NCBI GenBank assembly: GCA_965221105.1
Contig: OZ244871.1
Coordinates: 2,666,001-2,730,000 of the forward strand
Source of the DNA: GM7GCV1 sp965221105
GTDB lineage: Bacteria > Pseudomonadota > Gammaproteobacteria > Pseudomonadales > GM7GCV1
Direction of reading: 5' to 3'
Length of the DNA: 64,000 bases
Each line of letters starts with the position of its first letter. Within the stretch, counting starts at the first letter, position 1. Positions 53,949 through 62,829 of this stretch are shown here, one piece after another. Made by a program: the position numbers and the translations under genes. Under the pieces are notes generated by a model. That model did no database searches and had not been told where the DNA came from. It saw nothing but the letters and a program-made list of their open reading frames with translations.

Positions 53949-55659
53949 CGCATTTCTCACCAGCCTAAAAAATGCTCATGCGCGGCTTCAATGTCGATCA
54001 GACAGCAGGATGCACAGGATCGAGCTGATCTTGTGCACTGCCGGCAGCGCACTGTTCGGTCTCTGTGCCTGGTTATTGGCCCGATGAGCAGGGTCCGGAC
54101 GCACCTGGCTCCTGGCGGCCGCCACGTGTTGAGCGCTGGATCAGTTGAGGGGTCACTGCGGATCGGTAGTGTCTCAAGTCGGCCAAGGATCCGCTCGAAC
54201 AACGCCGCGTAGGGGTCACTCCCAGAGAACGACACCCACACCCTGCGCACACTGACCCGTATCTGCGTGCCGATCTTCAGCAACTTCAGGCGAATGGTGT
54301 CGCAGTGTGCCCTGGCCAGTTCCGTGCCCTCCAGCCCCATACGCCGCAGATGCTGCATCACTACAGAGGCGAACGAGGACAGATACACGCGCACCTGATT
54401 GGCATGCAGGCTGTGCGTGGATGTGCGGTCGACGAACAGTGACAGCTGCTGCTCCTTGATGCGGTTGTCCATGTCGCCACGGGCACACTCCATCTGTTCG
54501 TACAGGGTGCGCGCGTCGCACTCTGCAGGACTGAGGGTGGTGACCACACAACGGGGGGTGTCCCCCTTGGGCAGATGCTCGGCCGTGTCCACCACGCGGC
54601 GCTCACGGGACCAGCTCTTCAGCGTCCGGTCGCGGACATCCCCACACACCCGGGCCGCTTCACCAGTCTTCTCGTACACCGCCTTGGCCTCCTGCAGTTC
54701 ATCGGCACTGGTGTCCTTCAGACGAGCGTTGTTCGCCAGCCCCAGCAGGAAGCCACCATGGTGCGTCTCACACCAGTCCATCATCTGTTCGCGGCAGAAC
54801 CCGCTGTCACCACGCAGGAGAATACGCACCTCGGGCCACAGCGCCCGAACTCGACCCACACTCCGCTTCAGTTCCTCCACTGTGCCCTCCGCACCGTCCT
54901 GATCGGCAGTACGCAGGCGCGCGCACAGCACCTGCTCACCACACAAGATATACAGCGGCATGGAGCACTACTGCCGATAGTACCCGTGAAAGAAGCGGCC
55001 CTCCTGGGTGCCCTGTACCGGATCATCCGTGGCATCCACATCCAGGATACTCTCCGCAGGCGGGCTGTCATGGGACTCCAGAAACATATCCACCAGCAGG
55101 GCATCCATCGCAGCCGTATCGGCGACAATCTTTTTGTAGCGACAGTCGGCGCCGGCAGTGAGCGGCGAGAGCTCAAGCCGGTTCAGTGTACTCGTGCCAG
55201 CCAGCGGCGTGCCCCGGTCCCCGGGACGGGCCCGGTCAGCACCGGCCAGATCCCGACAGTCACTGAGCAGGGCCAGCACCCTGTCAGTGCGCACCTCGTC
55301 ATGATCATTGAGATCCTCATAGCCCAGAACCAGGCCCATGACCCGCTGTGTGACCAGCGACTCCAGCGAGTGCTCTCTGCGGTCCTGATCACGATAATCG
55401 GTACAGCACTGGCTCAGACGATGCAGCAGATGGGTGCGCTGCTCCACCTCTCGCAGCAGGAGACCGCCGCCATTGGAACTGATCTCACCACCGTCACACC
55501 TGGCGACGATGTCGCGCCGACCAAGGCTGTGACATTCGAGTTGGGCCGATGTACACTCTGTCGTCATAAGGTCGTCCTTCTCGTTTGGTGTAAGTTATTG
55601 AATGTACAGCATGTATACCACGAGAGACGGCCTTTTCAATTCATGTGGTGAGAAATTCG
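53949..55659. mobile_element. IS1380-family insertion sequence
   Basis: The ends carry the inverted sequence CG-ATTTCTCACCA (53949-53962 and the complement at 55646-55659). Between them lies one transposase gene on the minus strand. I could not find a clear target duplication. It interrupts the P4-type integrase remnant. Confidence 0.7.
53957..55567 (-). pseudogene. IS1380-family transposase with one amber codon
   Basis: From the ATG at 55567 the frame reads GGEISSNGGGLLLREVEQRT, ESILDVDATDDPVQGTQEGR and FFHGYYRQ, then TAG, then in the same frame CSMPLYILCGEQVLCARLR, VRILLRGDSGFCREQMMDWC and VYLSSFASVVMQHLRRMG. These are the DDE transposase phrases of IS1380, where the TAG position is normally tyrosine (Y-C-x-P-L-Y). 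All else is open over about 535 codons, so one point mutation inactivated it. Confidence 0.85.
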
Positions 55660-55905
55660 AGTTAGGTCGTCTTTTCGTGACGGTGCTCAGAACAGACAGA
55701 TACGCCATACGCAGTGATTAGAGCAGCGTTGGCACACGCCGTAGGTTCTGCTGCAGAAGCTGCAGAACGTGTTTACGCAAGATCGGATTTGTTTGAGAAA
55801 CGGCGTGTGCTGATGCAGGAGTACTCAAAATTTTTGAACAATTGACTCTGCATGGCATTGCCAGTCGGATTGATTACGCACGTTTTTTTGATAGAATGCC
55901 TCGCC
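55660..55905. other. Stretch without recognisable gene
   Basis: About 250 bases behind the IS1380 copy. The part just before 55906 has TTTTTTTGATAGAAT, where TAGAAT could be a -10 box for the small gene that follows. Confidence 0.4.
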
Positions 55906-56139
55906 ATGAGCGAAGCGATCGCATTTGACACGCACAGGTTCGTCAAGCGGCTGACGGAGAGCGGATTCACGGAGACGCAGGCGGAAGCGCTGGCGGACGA
56001 GCAGGTGAGCCTGCTGAATAGCAACCTGGCGACAAAGCAGAACCTGCATGAGGTCAAGAGCGAGCTGCTGAAATGGATGATGGGTGCCATAGTAGCGCAG
56101 ACCGGGGTGCTCGCGGGGCTGGTGCTCGGTTTGATGTAG
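55906..56139 (+). CDS. Small DUF1640-like coiled-coil membrane protein
   Basis: A protein of 77 residues: AIAFDTHRFVKRLTESGFTE, QAEALADEQVSLLNSNLATK, a heptad-like helix, and a C-terminal membrane segment (about 57-76). The start FDTHxFVKRLxxxGF and the ATK segment are typical of DUF1640/CCDC90-like proteins, seen near mobile elements in many bacteria. The ATG at 55906 is chosen because it begins the family sequence. Confidence 0.75.
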   Translation: MSEAIAFDTHRFVKRLTESGFTETQAEALADEQVSLLNSNLATKQNLHEVKSELLKWMMGAIVAQTGVLAGLVLGLM

Positions 56140-56530
56140 CTGTTCGCGGGGTCGTGACTGGCAGCCTGGAACCCCAGAACCGATCCAGTTCCAGCCAGCA
56201 CGCACCCCAGTGACGGGGCCAGTGCAGACTAAGCGCGTTGATCTGAATCCGCTCCACCTCGCAGCCCAGATCCGATGCTTCCCCGTCCTCGGCACACAGT
56301 GCCATCCACCGGGATCCGGAATCTCCCTGCAGCACCTCGATCGATGCATGCTGGAACACCACCCTGGCCACCAGCGCGCGCCACATCACGTCCACCGGAT
56401 ACTCGTCCCGGCCCCGTCCGCGACGAGTCAGCAACGCCTCAATCACCGGCTCGTCCGGCAGGTACTCCAGGACCAGCCTCAACCGGCGCAGGTCCGGTAC
56501 TGACTCGACATCCTCCCAGGAACAGAGTCA
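56140..56530 (-). pseudogene. Transposase remnants, DUF772-type joined to IS1634-like piece
   Basis: On the minus strand LRLVLEYLPDEPVIEALLTR, GRGRDEYPVDVMWRALVARV and VFQHASIEVL are the N-terminal DUF772 domain of an IS5/ISNCY-type transposase. The same frame then runs into GEASDLGCEVERIQINALSL and HWPRHWGACWLELDRFWGSR, an IS1634-like piece that also occurs at 9.05-9.24 kb. Two different transposons were joined here. Neither has a catalytic domain left. Confidence 0.6.
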
Positions 56531-56939
56531 TTGTGTGTGGCCGATCGTCATGATGCCTCCTTGGCACGGCATGTGGATCTGGAAACCCTATGATGCCTCA
56601 TGACGGCCGGCTTCTCCCCACTCTTCCCGACCCGCCAAAACAACCACCCGGGCACTTGGGGTGAGAATCGCACCGAAGACGGCACGCTGGGCCGAAACGG
56701 CCCGAAAACCGCCCTGTCCTGGGGTGCAGTATGTGTGAGGGCGTCTGCACACCCTTACGAATCAACAACTGCAGAACAGCGCAACTGGCCTCATTGGGTC
56801 AGGACTATTCAAAAGTCCTGATGGCGGATAGCTGAGATATCCGCCAGTGTTCTCCGGCTCTTGAAAAGCCGCTGTGGTAGAACGGCGATATGAGCGGATT
56901 GATCGGGCTGGACAGCAGCGTCAGCGGCCGCTGCCTGCC
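56531..56939. other. Stretch without recognisable gene
   Basis: About 400 bases between transposase remnants. No frame here resembles a protein family that I know. Confidence 0.45.
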
Positions 56940-57125
56940 TTTGCCGGGGTGGTACACGGGTGCACCTGAGTGTGAACACTGCCCGCTTCGCGGTGCTTCC
57001 AGCGGGCCGGGTGATGAACCTGGCATCAGGGGTTACCGGGTCTAAGCCTGCGGCGGCTCCCGGAGACTTTCGGGATATGCGTGAGTACCCGGTCCTTCTG
57101 GCGGAGACATTCGTGGACCCATCAG
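56940..57125 (+). pseudogene. DUF4338 (Druantia DruA-like) remnant, later part
   Basis: HLSVNTARFAVLPAGRVMNL followed by ASG, and, after a one-base shift, LSLRRLPGDFRDMREYPVLL and AETFVDPS. DUF4338 proteins normally have VVNNARFLILPGVRVPNLAS, LRRLPDDW and PVLAETFVDPERF here. The N-terminal part is missing. This piece covers the region lacking in the remnant at 26.4-26.8 kb. Confidence 0.6.
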
Positions 57126-57489
57126 GGTGTGCGGCGCCTGGTGCAGGAAGAGTACCCGCAGGCACAGCGTAGTACCCTGGTGATGGACACCTTCACCACA
57201 CAGGGGTGCTTCCCTGTACAAGGCGTTTGAACCAGCGGTGGCCAGGGCTGTGTTGGACAGACTGGAATTGGTCTACACGCCCAAACATGGGAGCTGGTTG
57301 ACTATGGCGGAATGCGAGTTCGGCGTCGTGTCGAGACACTGTGTCAATCGGCGTCTGCCTGACCGGGCACCTGTAGACAGGGAAGTGGGTGCATGGGCGA
57401 GGGCACGCAACCGGGAGGCAGTGACTGCGGACTGGAGATGTACGTCTGACGATGCCCGAATCACACTGAAAAGCCTGTACCCGTCATGA
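57126..57489 (+). pseudogene. IS630-family transposase, C-terminal part
   Basis: WTHQGVRRLVQEEYPQAQRS, LVMDTFTTH, then after a shift near 57200 SLYKAFEPAVARAVLDRLEL, VYTPKHGSWLTMAECEFGVV and ADWRCTSDDARITLKSLYPS with stop. This is the DDE end of IS630 transposases. The helix-turn-helix half is absent. Confidence 0.75.
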
Positions 57490-57759
57490 ACATCTTGAAA
57501 GACTGCCAGTCTAATGCCCCGCGATAGCTGAATTTCGGGTTGTTGGCGTCCCTCCCTCGATGTCGCCGCCGGTGATGGTTGATCCAATGATCCGCGGCTC
57601 TTCAGAGATGTGGACGGCACCGCAGACCCGTGACCCCGAGTCGATGCAGGCCGTTGACCGGATAAAGCTGGGGTCGCAGGGCGGTGGCACGCAGATCATT
57701 CCCCCGCCGTTTAGCAAGGGCCGAACGGCGTGGGTGTGTCAGTCATGGGGTCGTGGCCG

Positions 57760-58368
57760 TCATCGCATGACCGTGACCGTGGCGCTCGAGGTGGCACCGG
57801 CCGGATCCGTCACCCGGGGCGGGGCGTGGTTGGTCTTGGGGCAGGTTTCCCCGTCAACGCGGTCATACCGGTACGTTGCCGGATTGTACTGGTAGCGCTG
57901 GGGGTATGCGGTGTTGATGCGATCAATGGTAGCGTCATCCCAGACACGGAAGTCGATGGCCCGGATCGTCAGGGTGAGGGTGTAGGGGGCCGTGAGGCCG
58001 GAATAGGGGGCCGTGCCGAGATTGACCGAGATCAGGCCAGCCTCGTCCTCCCCGCAAGGCATCGTGGTCCGGCGACGCAGTATGGGGACGGATGGACAGG
58101 GTGGGCCGGCCGGGTCCGGTGTCAGGGTGCAGACGATCTCATAGGTGATGGACAGGGCCCCGCCCGTCACGCGGTCGGCCGCCTTGTCGGCAAGGAGGAC
58201 GCGGTAGGAGGCCCGGCCGCCCCAGGGTGTGGGGTGGGCCTCGGCCATGATGGTGGGGATGGGGGTGGTAGGCCGGTCTTGGGCGATGGCCGCGGCGAGG
58301 GTCAGCGTGAGGGCCAAGAGGGCGGTGGTCAGACAGGTCAGGGGGGACAGTCGGGACAGTCGGGACAT
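57760..58368 (-). CDS. Secreted protein of unknown family
   Basis: A protein of 202 residues with a clear signal peptide (1-28, LTTALLALTLTLAAAIAQ). The mature part shows ASYRVLLADKAADRVTGGAL and LTAPYTLTLTIRAIDFRVWD, alternating strands as in immunoglobulin-like folds, and four to six cysteines. The ATG at 58368 has AGGAG about eight bases upstream; the frame is open further but without sense. Its composition recalls the secreted protein at 49.4 kb, without clear homology. Confidence 0.65.
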   Translation of the reverse strand: MSRLSRLSPLTCLTTALLALTLTLAAAIAQDRPTTPIPTIMAEAHPTPWGGRASYRVLLADKAADRVTGGALSITYEIVCTLTPDPAGPPCPSVPILRRRTTMPCGEDEAGLISVNLGTAPYSGLTAPYTLTLTIRAIDFRVWDDATIDRINTAYPQRYQYNPATYRYDRVDGETCPKTNHAPPRVTDPAGATSSATVTVMR

Positions 58369-58604
58369 GGTGTGTCTCCTCGGGGGCTGAGGCCCGCGCA
58401 GCGGGCGTGATCGACGGGGCGAGGATACCGACCTAGTGCGGGGAAGGCAAGGGGGGGTTAGCTTGGAGGGACTTGCGCTGTAGGGTTTTTCGCCACGCCC
58501 GATGTCATTGACGGAGCAACGGTTGGCCTGTTGGAGCACGCGGTGGGGGTCAAGGCGGTTCGCGGGGCCAGCAACGCCTCTGGAACCGGCCCACATAAGA
58601 GCGA

Positions 58605-59681
58605 TTGTCGTTTGGGCGCGCCTATCTGCAAACGCCTTACAACAAGCGCCCTGCGAAAACCTACAATGAGGAATTCCTGGATGCCTATGTGCCAAATAAG
58701 ACTTTCTACCTGAGCCCGCCCGACCGAAAGCGGCTGCGCGCCGCTGGAATCCCGGCCGACACATATGCCCATCGTATTCTTGAGAAACTGCTCGTCGACC
58801 TCGCTTGGGCGTCATCCAGGATGGAAGGAAATACTTACGACATACTGCAGACCGAGCAACTGGTTAGATACGGTGAAGCAGCGGCTGGCAAGGATCGCAA
58901 GGAAACCCTCATGATTTTGAACCACAAGGAAGCAATCCACTACTTGGTCGGGAATATCGACGAGATCGGGATTGACCGACAGGATATCTGTAATATACAC
59001 GCACTGCTTGCTGATGGATTGCTTATCGATCCGGCCATGGCCGGACGGCTGCGCCGCCTGCCAGCTGGTATCGGTTACTCAAGCTACAAGCCGCCTGATA
59101 ATGAATTCATCATCGCGGAAGAATTTGACATCACTATTGAGAAGGCAGCTGCGATCGCTGACCCGTTCGAGCAATCCTTCTTCATGCTGGTTCATATTCC
59201 CTGCCTGCAGGCATTCGCTGACGTAAACAAACGCACATCAAGAATTTCCTCGAATATTCCGCTGCTCAAGGCTGATCTTGCGCCAATGTCATTCGTGACT
59301 ATGGATGACCGGGCTTATATGGATGGCCTTATAGGCATCTATGAAATGAACAATGTCTCACTGCTGCGCGAAGCCTATATTGATGCCTATGCAGCATCCG
59401 CTGAGAGCTACAGGACCCTGCGCGCTGAAGTCGATACACCGGAAAAGGCTGCTGTCGCCTATCGCGACTTTGTCAAGGAAGCGGTGCGGACCAGTGTTTT
59501 GGACCTGAAGGCATTCGACCCTGACGCCATCATGGCCATGGCGGAATCGAGGAACCTGCCCGAAAAGGACCGGGAACAGGTCGTGGCCTATGTCGGCGCG
59601 CAATTCAAAGGACTGCACGAGGGCAATGTCATTCGGTTCAGGCTAAAACCTGAGGATCTGACGGGAATAGTACAGGATTGA
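58605..59681 (+). CDS. Fic family protein with altered active-site motif
   Basis: A protein of about 358 residues. The N-terminal part begins FGRAYLQTPYNKRPAKTYNE and includes the SSRMEGNTYD segment, which fits the inhibitory (S/T)xxxE(G/N) motif of Fic proteins. The Fic motif, normally HPFxDGNGR, reads LQAFADVNKRTSR, so the catalytic histidine is glutamine. Relatives with LQPFEDVNKR exist, so this is a known subgroup and not a fresh mutation. The TTG start at 58605 is uncertain, and the 5' end may be clipped. Confidence 0.82.
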   Translation: MSFGRAYLQTPYNKRPAKTYNEEFLDAYVPNKTFYLSPPDRKRLRAAGIPADTYAHRILEKLLVDLAWASSRMEGNTYDILQTEQLVRYGEAAAGKDRKETLMILNHKEAIHYLVGNIDEIGIDRQDICNIHALLADGLLIDPAMAGRLRRLPAGIGYSSYKPPDNEFIIAEEFDITIEKAAAIADPFEQSFFMLVHIPCLQAFADVNKRTSRISSNIPLLKADLAPMSFVTMDDRAYMDGLIGIYEMNNVSLLREAYIDAYAASAESYRTLRAEVDTPEKAAVAYRDFVKEAVRTSVLDLKAFDPDAIMAMAESRNLPEKDREQVVAYVGAQFKGLHEGNVIRFRLKPEDLTGIVQD

Positions 59682-60028
59682 AAATCATCTTGAGAGCAGG
59701 CAGTTTCAGCTAGCGTCATCAGGCATCTTCGAAAATAGCGGATGGCTGTTATGCCGGTAGCCGGAACGTAGATGTGACAAAACTGATCAACATTGCTCAT
59801 CTGTCCTCCCCCGGGCGTGATGTTCACTTCCTTGCCCAAGCGGTTCAAAGCAATGCAAGCAGACTCGAAAACAGATAAAGACCGATCGTTTTTCAACCGC
59901 CTGACCATGTCGTTACGATCTGCATATTCGTGATATATATGGCTGCTAACCCTGGCAAGCGCTGCCTTTTCCGAAGACGGCAAATATTCGCCCCGCGCTG
60001 ACCGTAATTCCCGGAAGCGGGCAGCCAA
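59588..60028 (-). CDS. Hypothetical protein beside the nucleotidyltransferase remnant
   Basis: An open frame of 146 residues, not recognised. The first 90 residues look protein-like (ARFRELRSARGEYLPSSEKA, ALARVSSHIYHEYADRNDMV), and the frame is open further upstream to about 60066 with a plausible helix. The last 30 residues overlap the end of the Fic gene on the other strand and are probably not real sequence of the family. It may be a damaged gene. Confidence 0.35.
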   Translation of the reverse strand: MAARFRELRSARGEYLPSSEKAALARVSSHIYHEYADRNDMVRRLKNDRSLSVFESACIALNRLGKEVNITPGGGQMSNVDQFCHIYVPATGITAIRYFRRCLMTLAETACSQDDFQSCTIPVRSSGFSLNRMTLPSCSPLNCAPT

Positions 60029-60078
60029 CAGGCCGATGAGGAGGGTAGTGAGGAAATCAGGATTGAGGATTTCGGACT

Positions 60079-60324
60079 CTACTTGGGGACTGCGTCCCTA
60101 ACCAGCACCTCAAGTTCCTCATCAATCAGGGTTGCCGCCGCAAGCATCTGCCTGACAAATTTATCCCCCATGCGCTGGGCAGCATCACCGGCCAGTTCAA
60201 TATCTCCGGGCCTGAAATCTTTCAGGACATCCAGTACTGCTGCTGCCCGCGTCAGATCCTGGCGGCTTTTTGCTGCAAACGCGGCAGACCGCCGTTGTGA
60301 AACCACCAGCTTGTTACAGGGCAA
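60079..60324 (-). pseudogene. C-terminal remnant of a GSU2402-like nucleotidyltransferase
   Basis: The frame gives NKLVVSQRRSAAFAAKSRQD, LTRAAAVLDVLKDFRPGDIE and MLAAATLIDEELEVLVRDAV. This matches the end of nucleotidyltransferase-like proteins, where HKLLVAQLRPAAFAAKARKDL is usual. The catalytic domain upstream is replaced by a transposase piece. Confidence 0.5.
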
Positions 60325-60329
60325 ATCGG

Positions 60330-60467
60330 GCCGGGGACGGGCTGCGCAACCGACTCAAGGCGCTGCTGTGGGACGAGCAGCCTGTTCGGCCGCTGATCGA
60401 CACGCGACAGACGTGGCGGGAGGAGATGGCGGAGCCGTCATCACCACTCAACCCTCGGAAGCTGTAA
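60330..60467 (+). pseudogene. Transposase fragment
   Basis: GDGLRNRLKALLWDEQPVRP and LIDTRQTWREEMAEP are like the segment of DUF772-type transposases that reads RPVIDIRNLWRD. It may come from the same type of element as the remnant at 56.4 kb. It replaces the front of the nucleotidyltransferase gene. Confidence 0.45.
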
Positions 60468-60563
60468 GGGCAGTGCGTGATATTGAATAGACTCCCTTCC
60501 AGCCACCCAGATTGGCACCTCCTGCTTCTCTTTCGCCACCCAGAACGGCCGTATGTTCTATTT

Positions 60564-61877
60564 GGGAATTATATACGTGACAGCCACAGCTATAATTCCC
60601 ATTCTATACCTGTTGCACCAGTGCCCAGATGATATTAAGGTGCGTGAATAGCTGCTCGAAACAGCTCCCCCAAACGCTAGTTGGAGCGACCGCACCGATG
60701 CGGATTGTACGCACTCACAGTCAGACTGCACAGCTATCTCGCGCAACGCATCAGCGGCTGAACAGATTCCTGTATCTCTCCCGACAACTGTACAACGCCG
60801 CCCTTGATGAGCGCATCAATGCGTATCGGAAGGCTGGTGAGTCAATCGGCCTGTACGATCAATATAAGTCATTCACTCAGATACGCAGAGATGATGCTGA
60901 GATGAGCAGCTATGGTGTACAGCCATTCCGATCTGTCCTGAACAGACTGGATAGATCATTCAAGCGATTCTTCAGGCATGGTGGCTTTCCGAGATTTAAG
61001 GGCAGGAACAGGGGTATTCGATCTTTTGAAACAAGCCAGTTTCGTCTCTTCGCGTCTGGCGCACGGCACTGTGTGTACATCAAGGGCTTTGGCAGGTTCA
61101 TTGCGAAGGCGGTGCCGGAGGGTGAGATCACGCTGGTTCGGATTGTGACAACGCCTGTCCGCGTCATGGTTCAGTTTGTCTGTGAGCAGGAGCGGGAGGT
61201 CGTGGCTGATCAGTCTCCCGTCGTCGGTATTGATGTTGGCGTGAAGGCACAGGCCACCCTCTCGACCGGTGAGTCAGTGCCGAAGGTGGTGATTGATACC
61301 ACCCGACAGAAGCGTCTGCAACGCCGTTTGAGCGCGGCAAAGAAGGGAAGCCATAATCGGCACAAGAAGCGTCACTCTCTTGCGAGAGAGGCGTACAGGG
61401 TGGCAGAGAGGCAACGGAACGCCCTGCACAGAACGACTACTGACCTGGTGAGGCGACACAGACACTTCGCGGTTGAAGACCTGAAGATCAAGAACATGAC
61501 TGCTCATGGCGGCAGTCATAAGACGGGATTGAACCGATCAATCCTGGAGCAACAGTGGGGAACCTTCGTCTCTCAATTGACCTACAAGGCTGAGAGTGCC
61601 GGTGGGTCAGTTGTGAAGGTGAATCCCAGGAACACATCGAAGACCTGTTCCGGGTGTGGTTCAGTCCATGAATCACTGACCCTGAAGGACAGGGTCTTTG
61701 AGTGTGAACAGTGCGGCTTGAGTCTCGATAGAGACCTGAACGCTGCACGCAACATCAGGGAGCGTGGCTCGTCGGGCGGGAAAGTACCCGGTATGCGGCC
61801 TGATGGTGAATTGATCGGCGGGAGTACCCGCCGTGCCGCATAGAATAGTAGCCTGTGTCAATAGGTATATAATTCCC
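60564..61877 (+). mobile_element. TnpB-only IS605-type element
   Basis: The left end is a hairpin, GGGAATTATA at 60564-60573 and TATAATTCCC at 60591-60600. The right end at 61865-61877 carries GTATATAATTCCC, the complement of the left-end GGGAATTATATAC. Between them is only tnpB. No tnpA is near, so the element depends on a transposase elsewhere. The guide (omega) RNA of such elements lies over the tnpB 3' end and the right end, about 61750-61880. Confidence 0.65.
60698..61843 (+). CDS. tnpB: RNA-guided endonuclease TnpB
   Basis: A protein of 381 residues from the ATG at 60698, which has GGAG about 13 bases upstream; the frame is open to 60629. All RuvC residues are present: D179 in VVGIDVGVKA, E260 in FAVEDLKIKNM and D346 in LDRDLNAARNI. 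The zinc ribbon has CSGCGSVHE and CEQCG. The N-terminal part (LSRQLYNAALDERINAYRK) is the usual wedge region. It looks active and is related to the ancestors of Cas12. Confidence 0.93.
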   Translation: MRIVRTHSQTAQLSRATHQRLNRFLYLSRQLYNAALDERINAYRKAGESIGLYDQYKSFTQIRRDDAEMSSYGVQPFRSVLNRLDRSFKRFFRHGGFPRFKGRNRGIRSFETSQFRLFASGARHCVYIKGFGRFIAKAVPEGEITLVRIVTTPVRVMVQFVCEQEREVVADQSPVVGIDVGVKAQATLSTGESVPKVVIDTTRQKRLQRRLSAAKKGSHNRHKKRHSLAREAYRVAERQRNALHRTTTDLVRRHRHFAVEDLKIKNMTAHGGSHKTGLNRSILEQQWGTFVSQLTYKAESAGGSVVKVNPRNTSKTCSGCGSVHESLTLKDRVFECEQCGLSLDRDLNAARNIRERGSSGGKVPGMRPDGELIGGSTRRAA

Positions 61878-61893
61878 TTCTATTTCTCCAACC

Positions 61894-62241
61894 TTGAGCC
61901 CCTCGGCTGCCACAACGAGGACGACCGCCAGACATGGTCTCCCCCACAGAGACCTGCAAGCGGCCTTCGGGATCAGTCGCACCAGGGGCACCGGGCACTG
62001 GACTGGGCTCCAGAGGCAGGGCGAGACGGCGCTCCACAGATCCCGACGGGGCCGTTGGACACAGGTCATCACCGGGGTGCCCAGGGAAGGACTCCTGCGG
62101 CACGCGGACTACCTGTCGCTGCCCAGGGGATATTCTGGACTGACCAGCACCCTGCTTCTGCTCGCGCTCCTGTGTATGGCCCTGGTTGGCACGCCCGAAG
62201 CGCTGCGCCACCAGACACCGGAGGAGTGGCACCACCTGTGA
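61894..62241 (+). pseudogene. Helix-turn-helix transposase-like remnant
   Basis: RDLQAAFGISRTRG, GETALHRSRRGRWTQVITGV, then YLSLPRGYSGLTSTLLLLAL and GTPEALRHQTPEEWHHL. These phrases occur, far apart, in one type of HTH-plus-DDE transposase (QRAFGLSRTTV..., YLSLPNGYYGLTSLLLLLA, PEQLRYHAPGEWGKLLG). The middle of the HTH part and the whole DDE domain are missing. Confidence 0.5.
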
Positions 62242-62829
62242 AACCTGCACTACCACCGCTGCATGTTCGCTCCCTCAGGCGGCGATCAGTATGTTTTACG
62301 ATTAGGGTGGTGTGAGTGAGTGTGTCAGGAATTTCTGTGCTGAGGTATAATCACCCCTTGGTTTTAGCCTGAAAGAAAAAGCTCTCAATTCGCGCAAACA
62401 GTTATGAAACTGACCCTGTCGGGTGTCGCTGCAAGCAGCGGCATATGTGGTTGACTTCATAAAAATCGATGGTCAGGAGCAGGTAATTGGTTCGTCTCTG
62501 CGGTGAAGTTTTCAACACTCCTGAAAGAGCTATATCCCAGTTGTGTGATGAAACTATCACACAGATGGTTACGCGTGGGGCATGCAAGAAAACCAGTGCA
62601 GAACTCACATTCCGCCGATCTGTCAGTCTGTGCGCAGTACTTCGGATTACAGCACGTGCCTGTGGAACCCTGAATTGAGTCGATGACCTTGGCAATCACA
62701 TTGTCCTCAGGCGGCGATCGGTGTGGAACAGCGATGGACAGCGGGTTCAATTATATTGTCCGGATCTGATCCTGAACAGATTCAACCCGACAGGCACAGA
62801 ACTGCCCAATATGAGAGGAGTGTACTGAC
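62242..62829. other. Stretch without recognisable gene
   Basis: About 590 bases before the aldehyde dehydrogenase gene. The words CCTCAGGCGGCGATC occur twice, at 62273-62287 and 62705-62719. I see no coding frame that resembles a family. Confidence 0.5.

Noticed and set aside
54575..55651. Plus-strand frame of 358 codons in the IS1380 copy
   Set aside because: It is the complement of the IS1380-family transposase, whose DDE-type phrases are on the minus strand.
57760..58815. Full 351-codon frame as the secreted protein
   Set aside because: The first 149 codons have no protein-like character, and a signal peptide with a good ribosome site starts at 58368.
62402..62750. Minus-strand frames of 97 codons before the aldehyde dehydrogenase
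   Set aside because: Two frames overlap each other without family likeness or ribosome sites.
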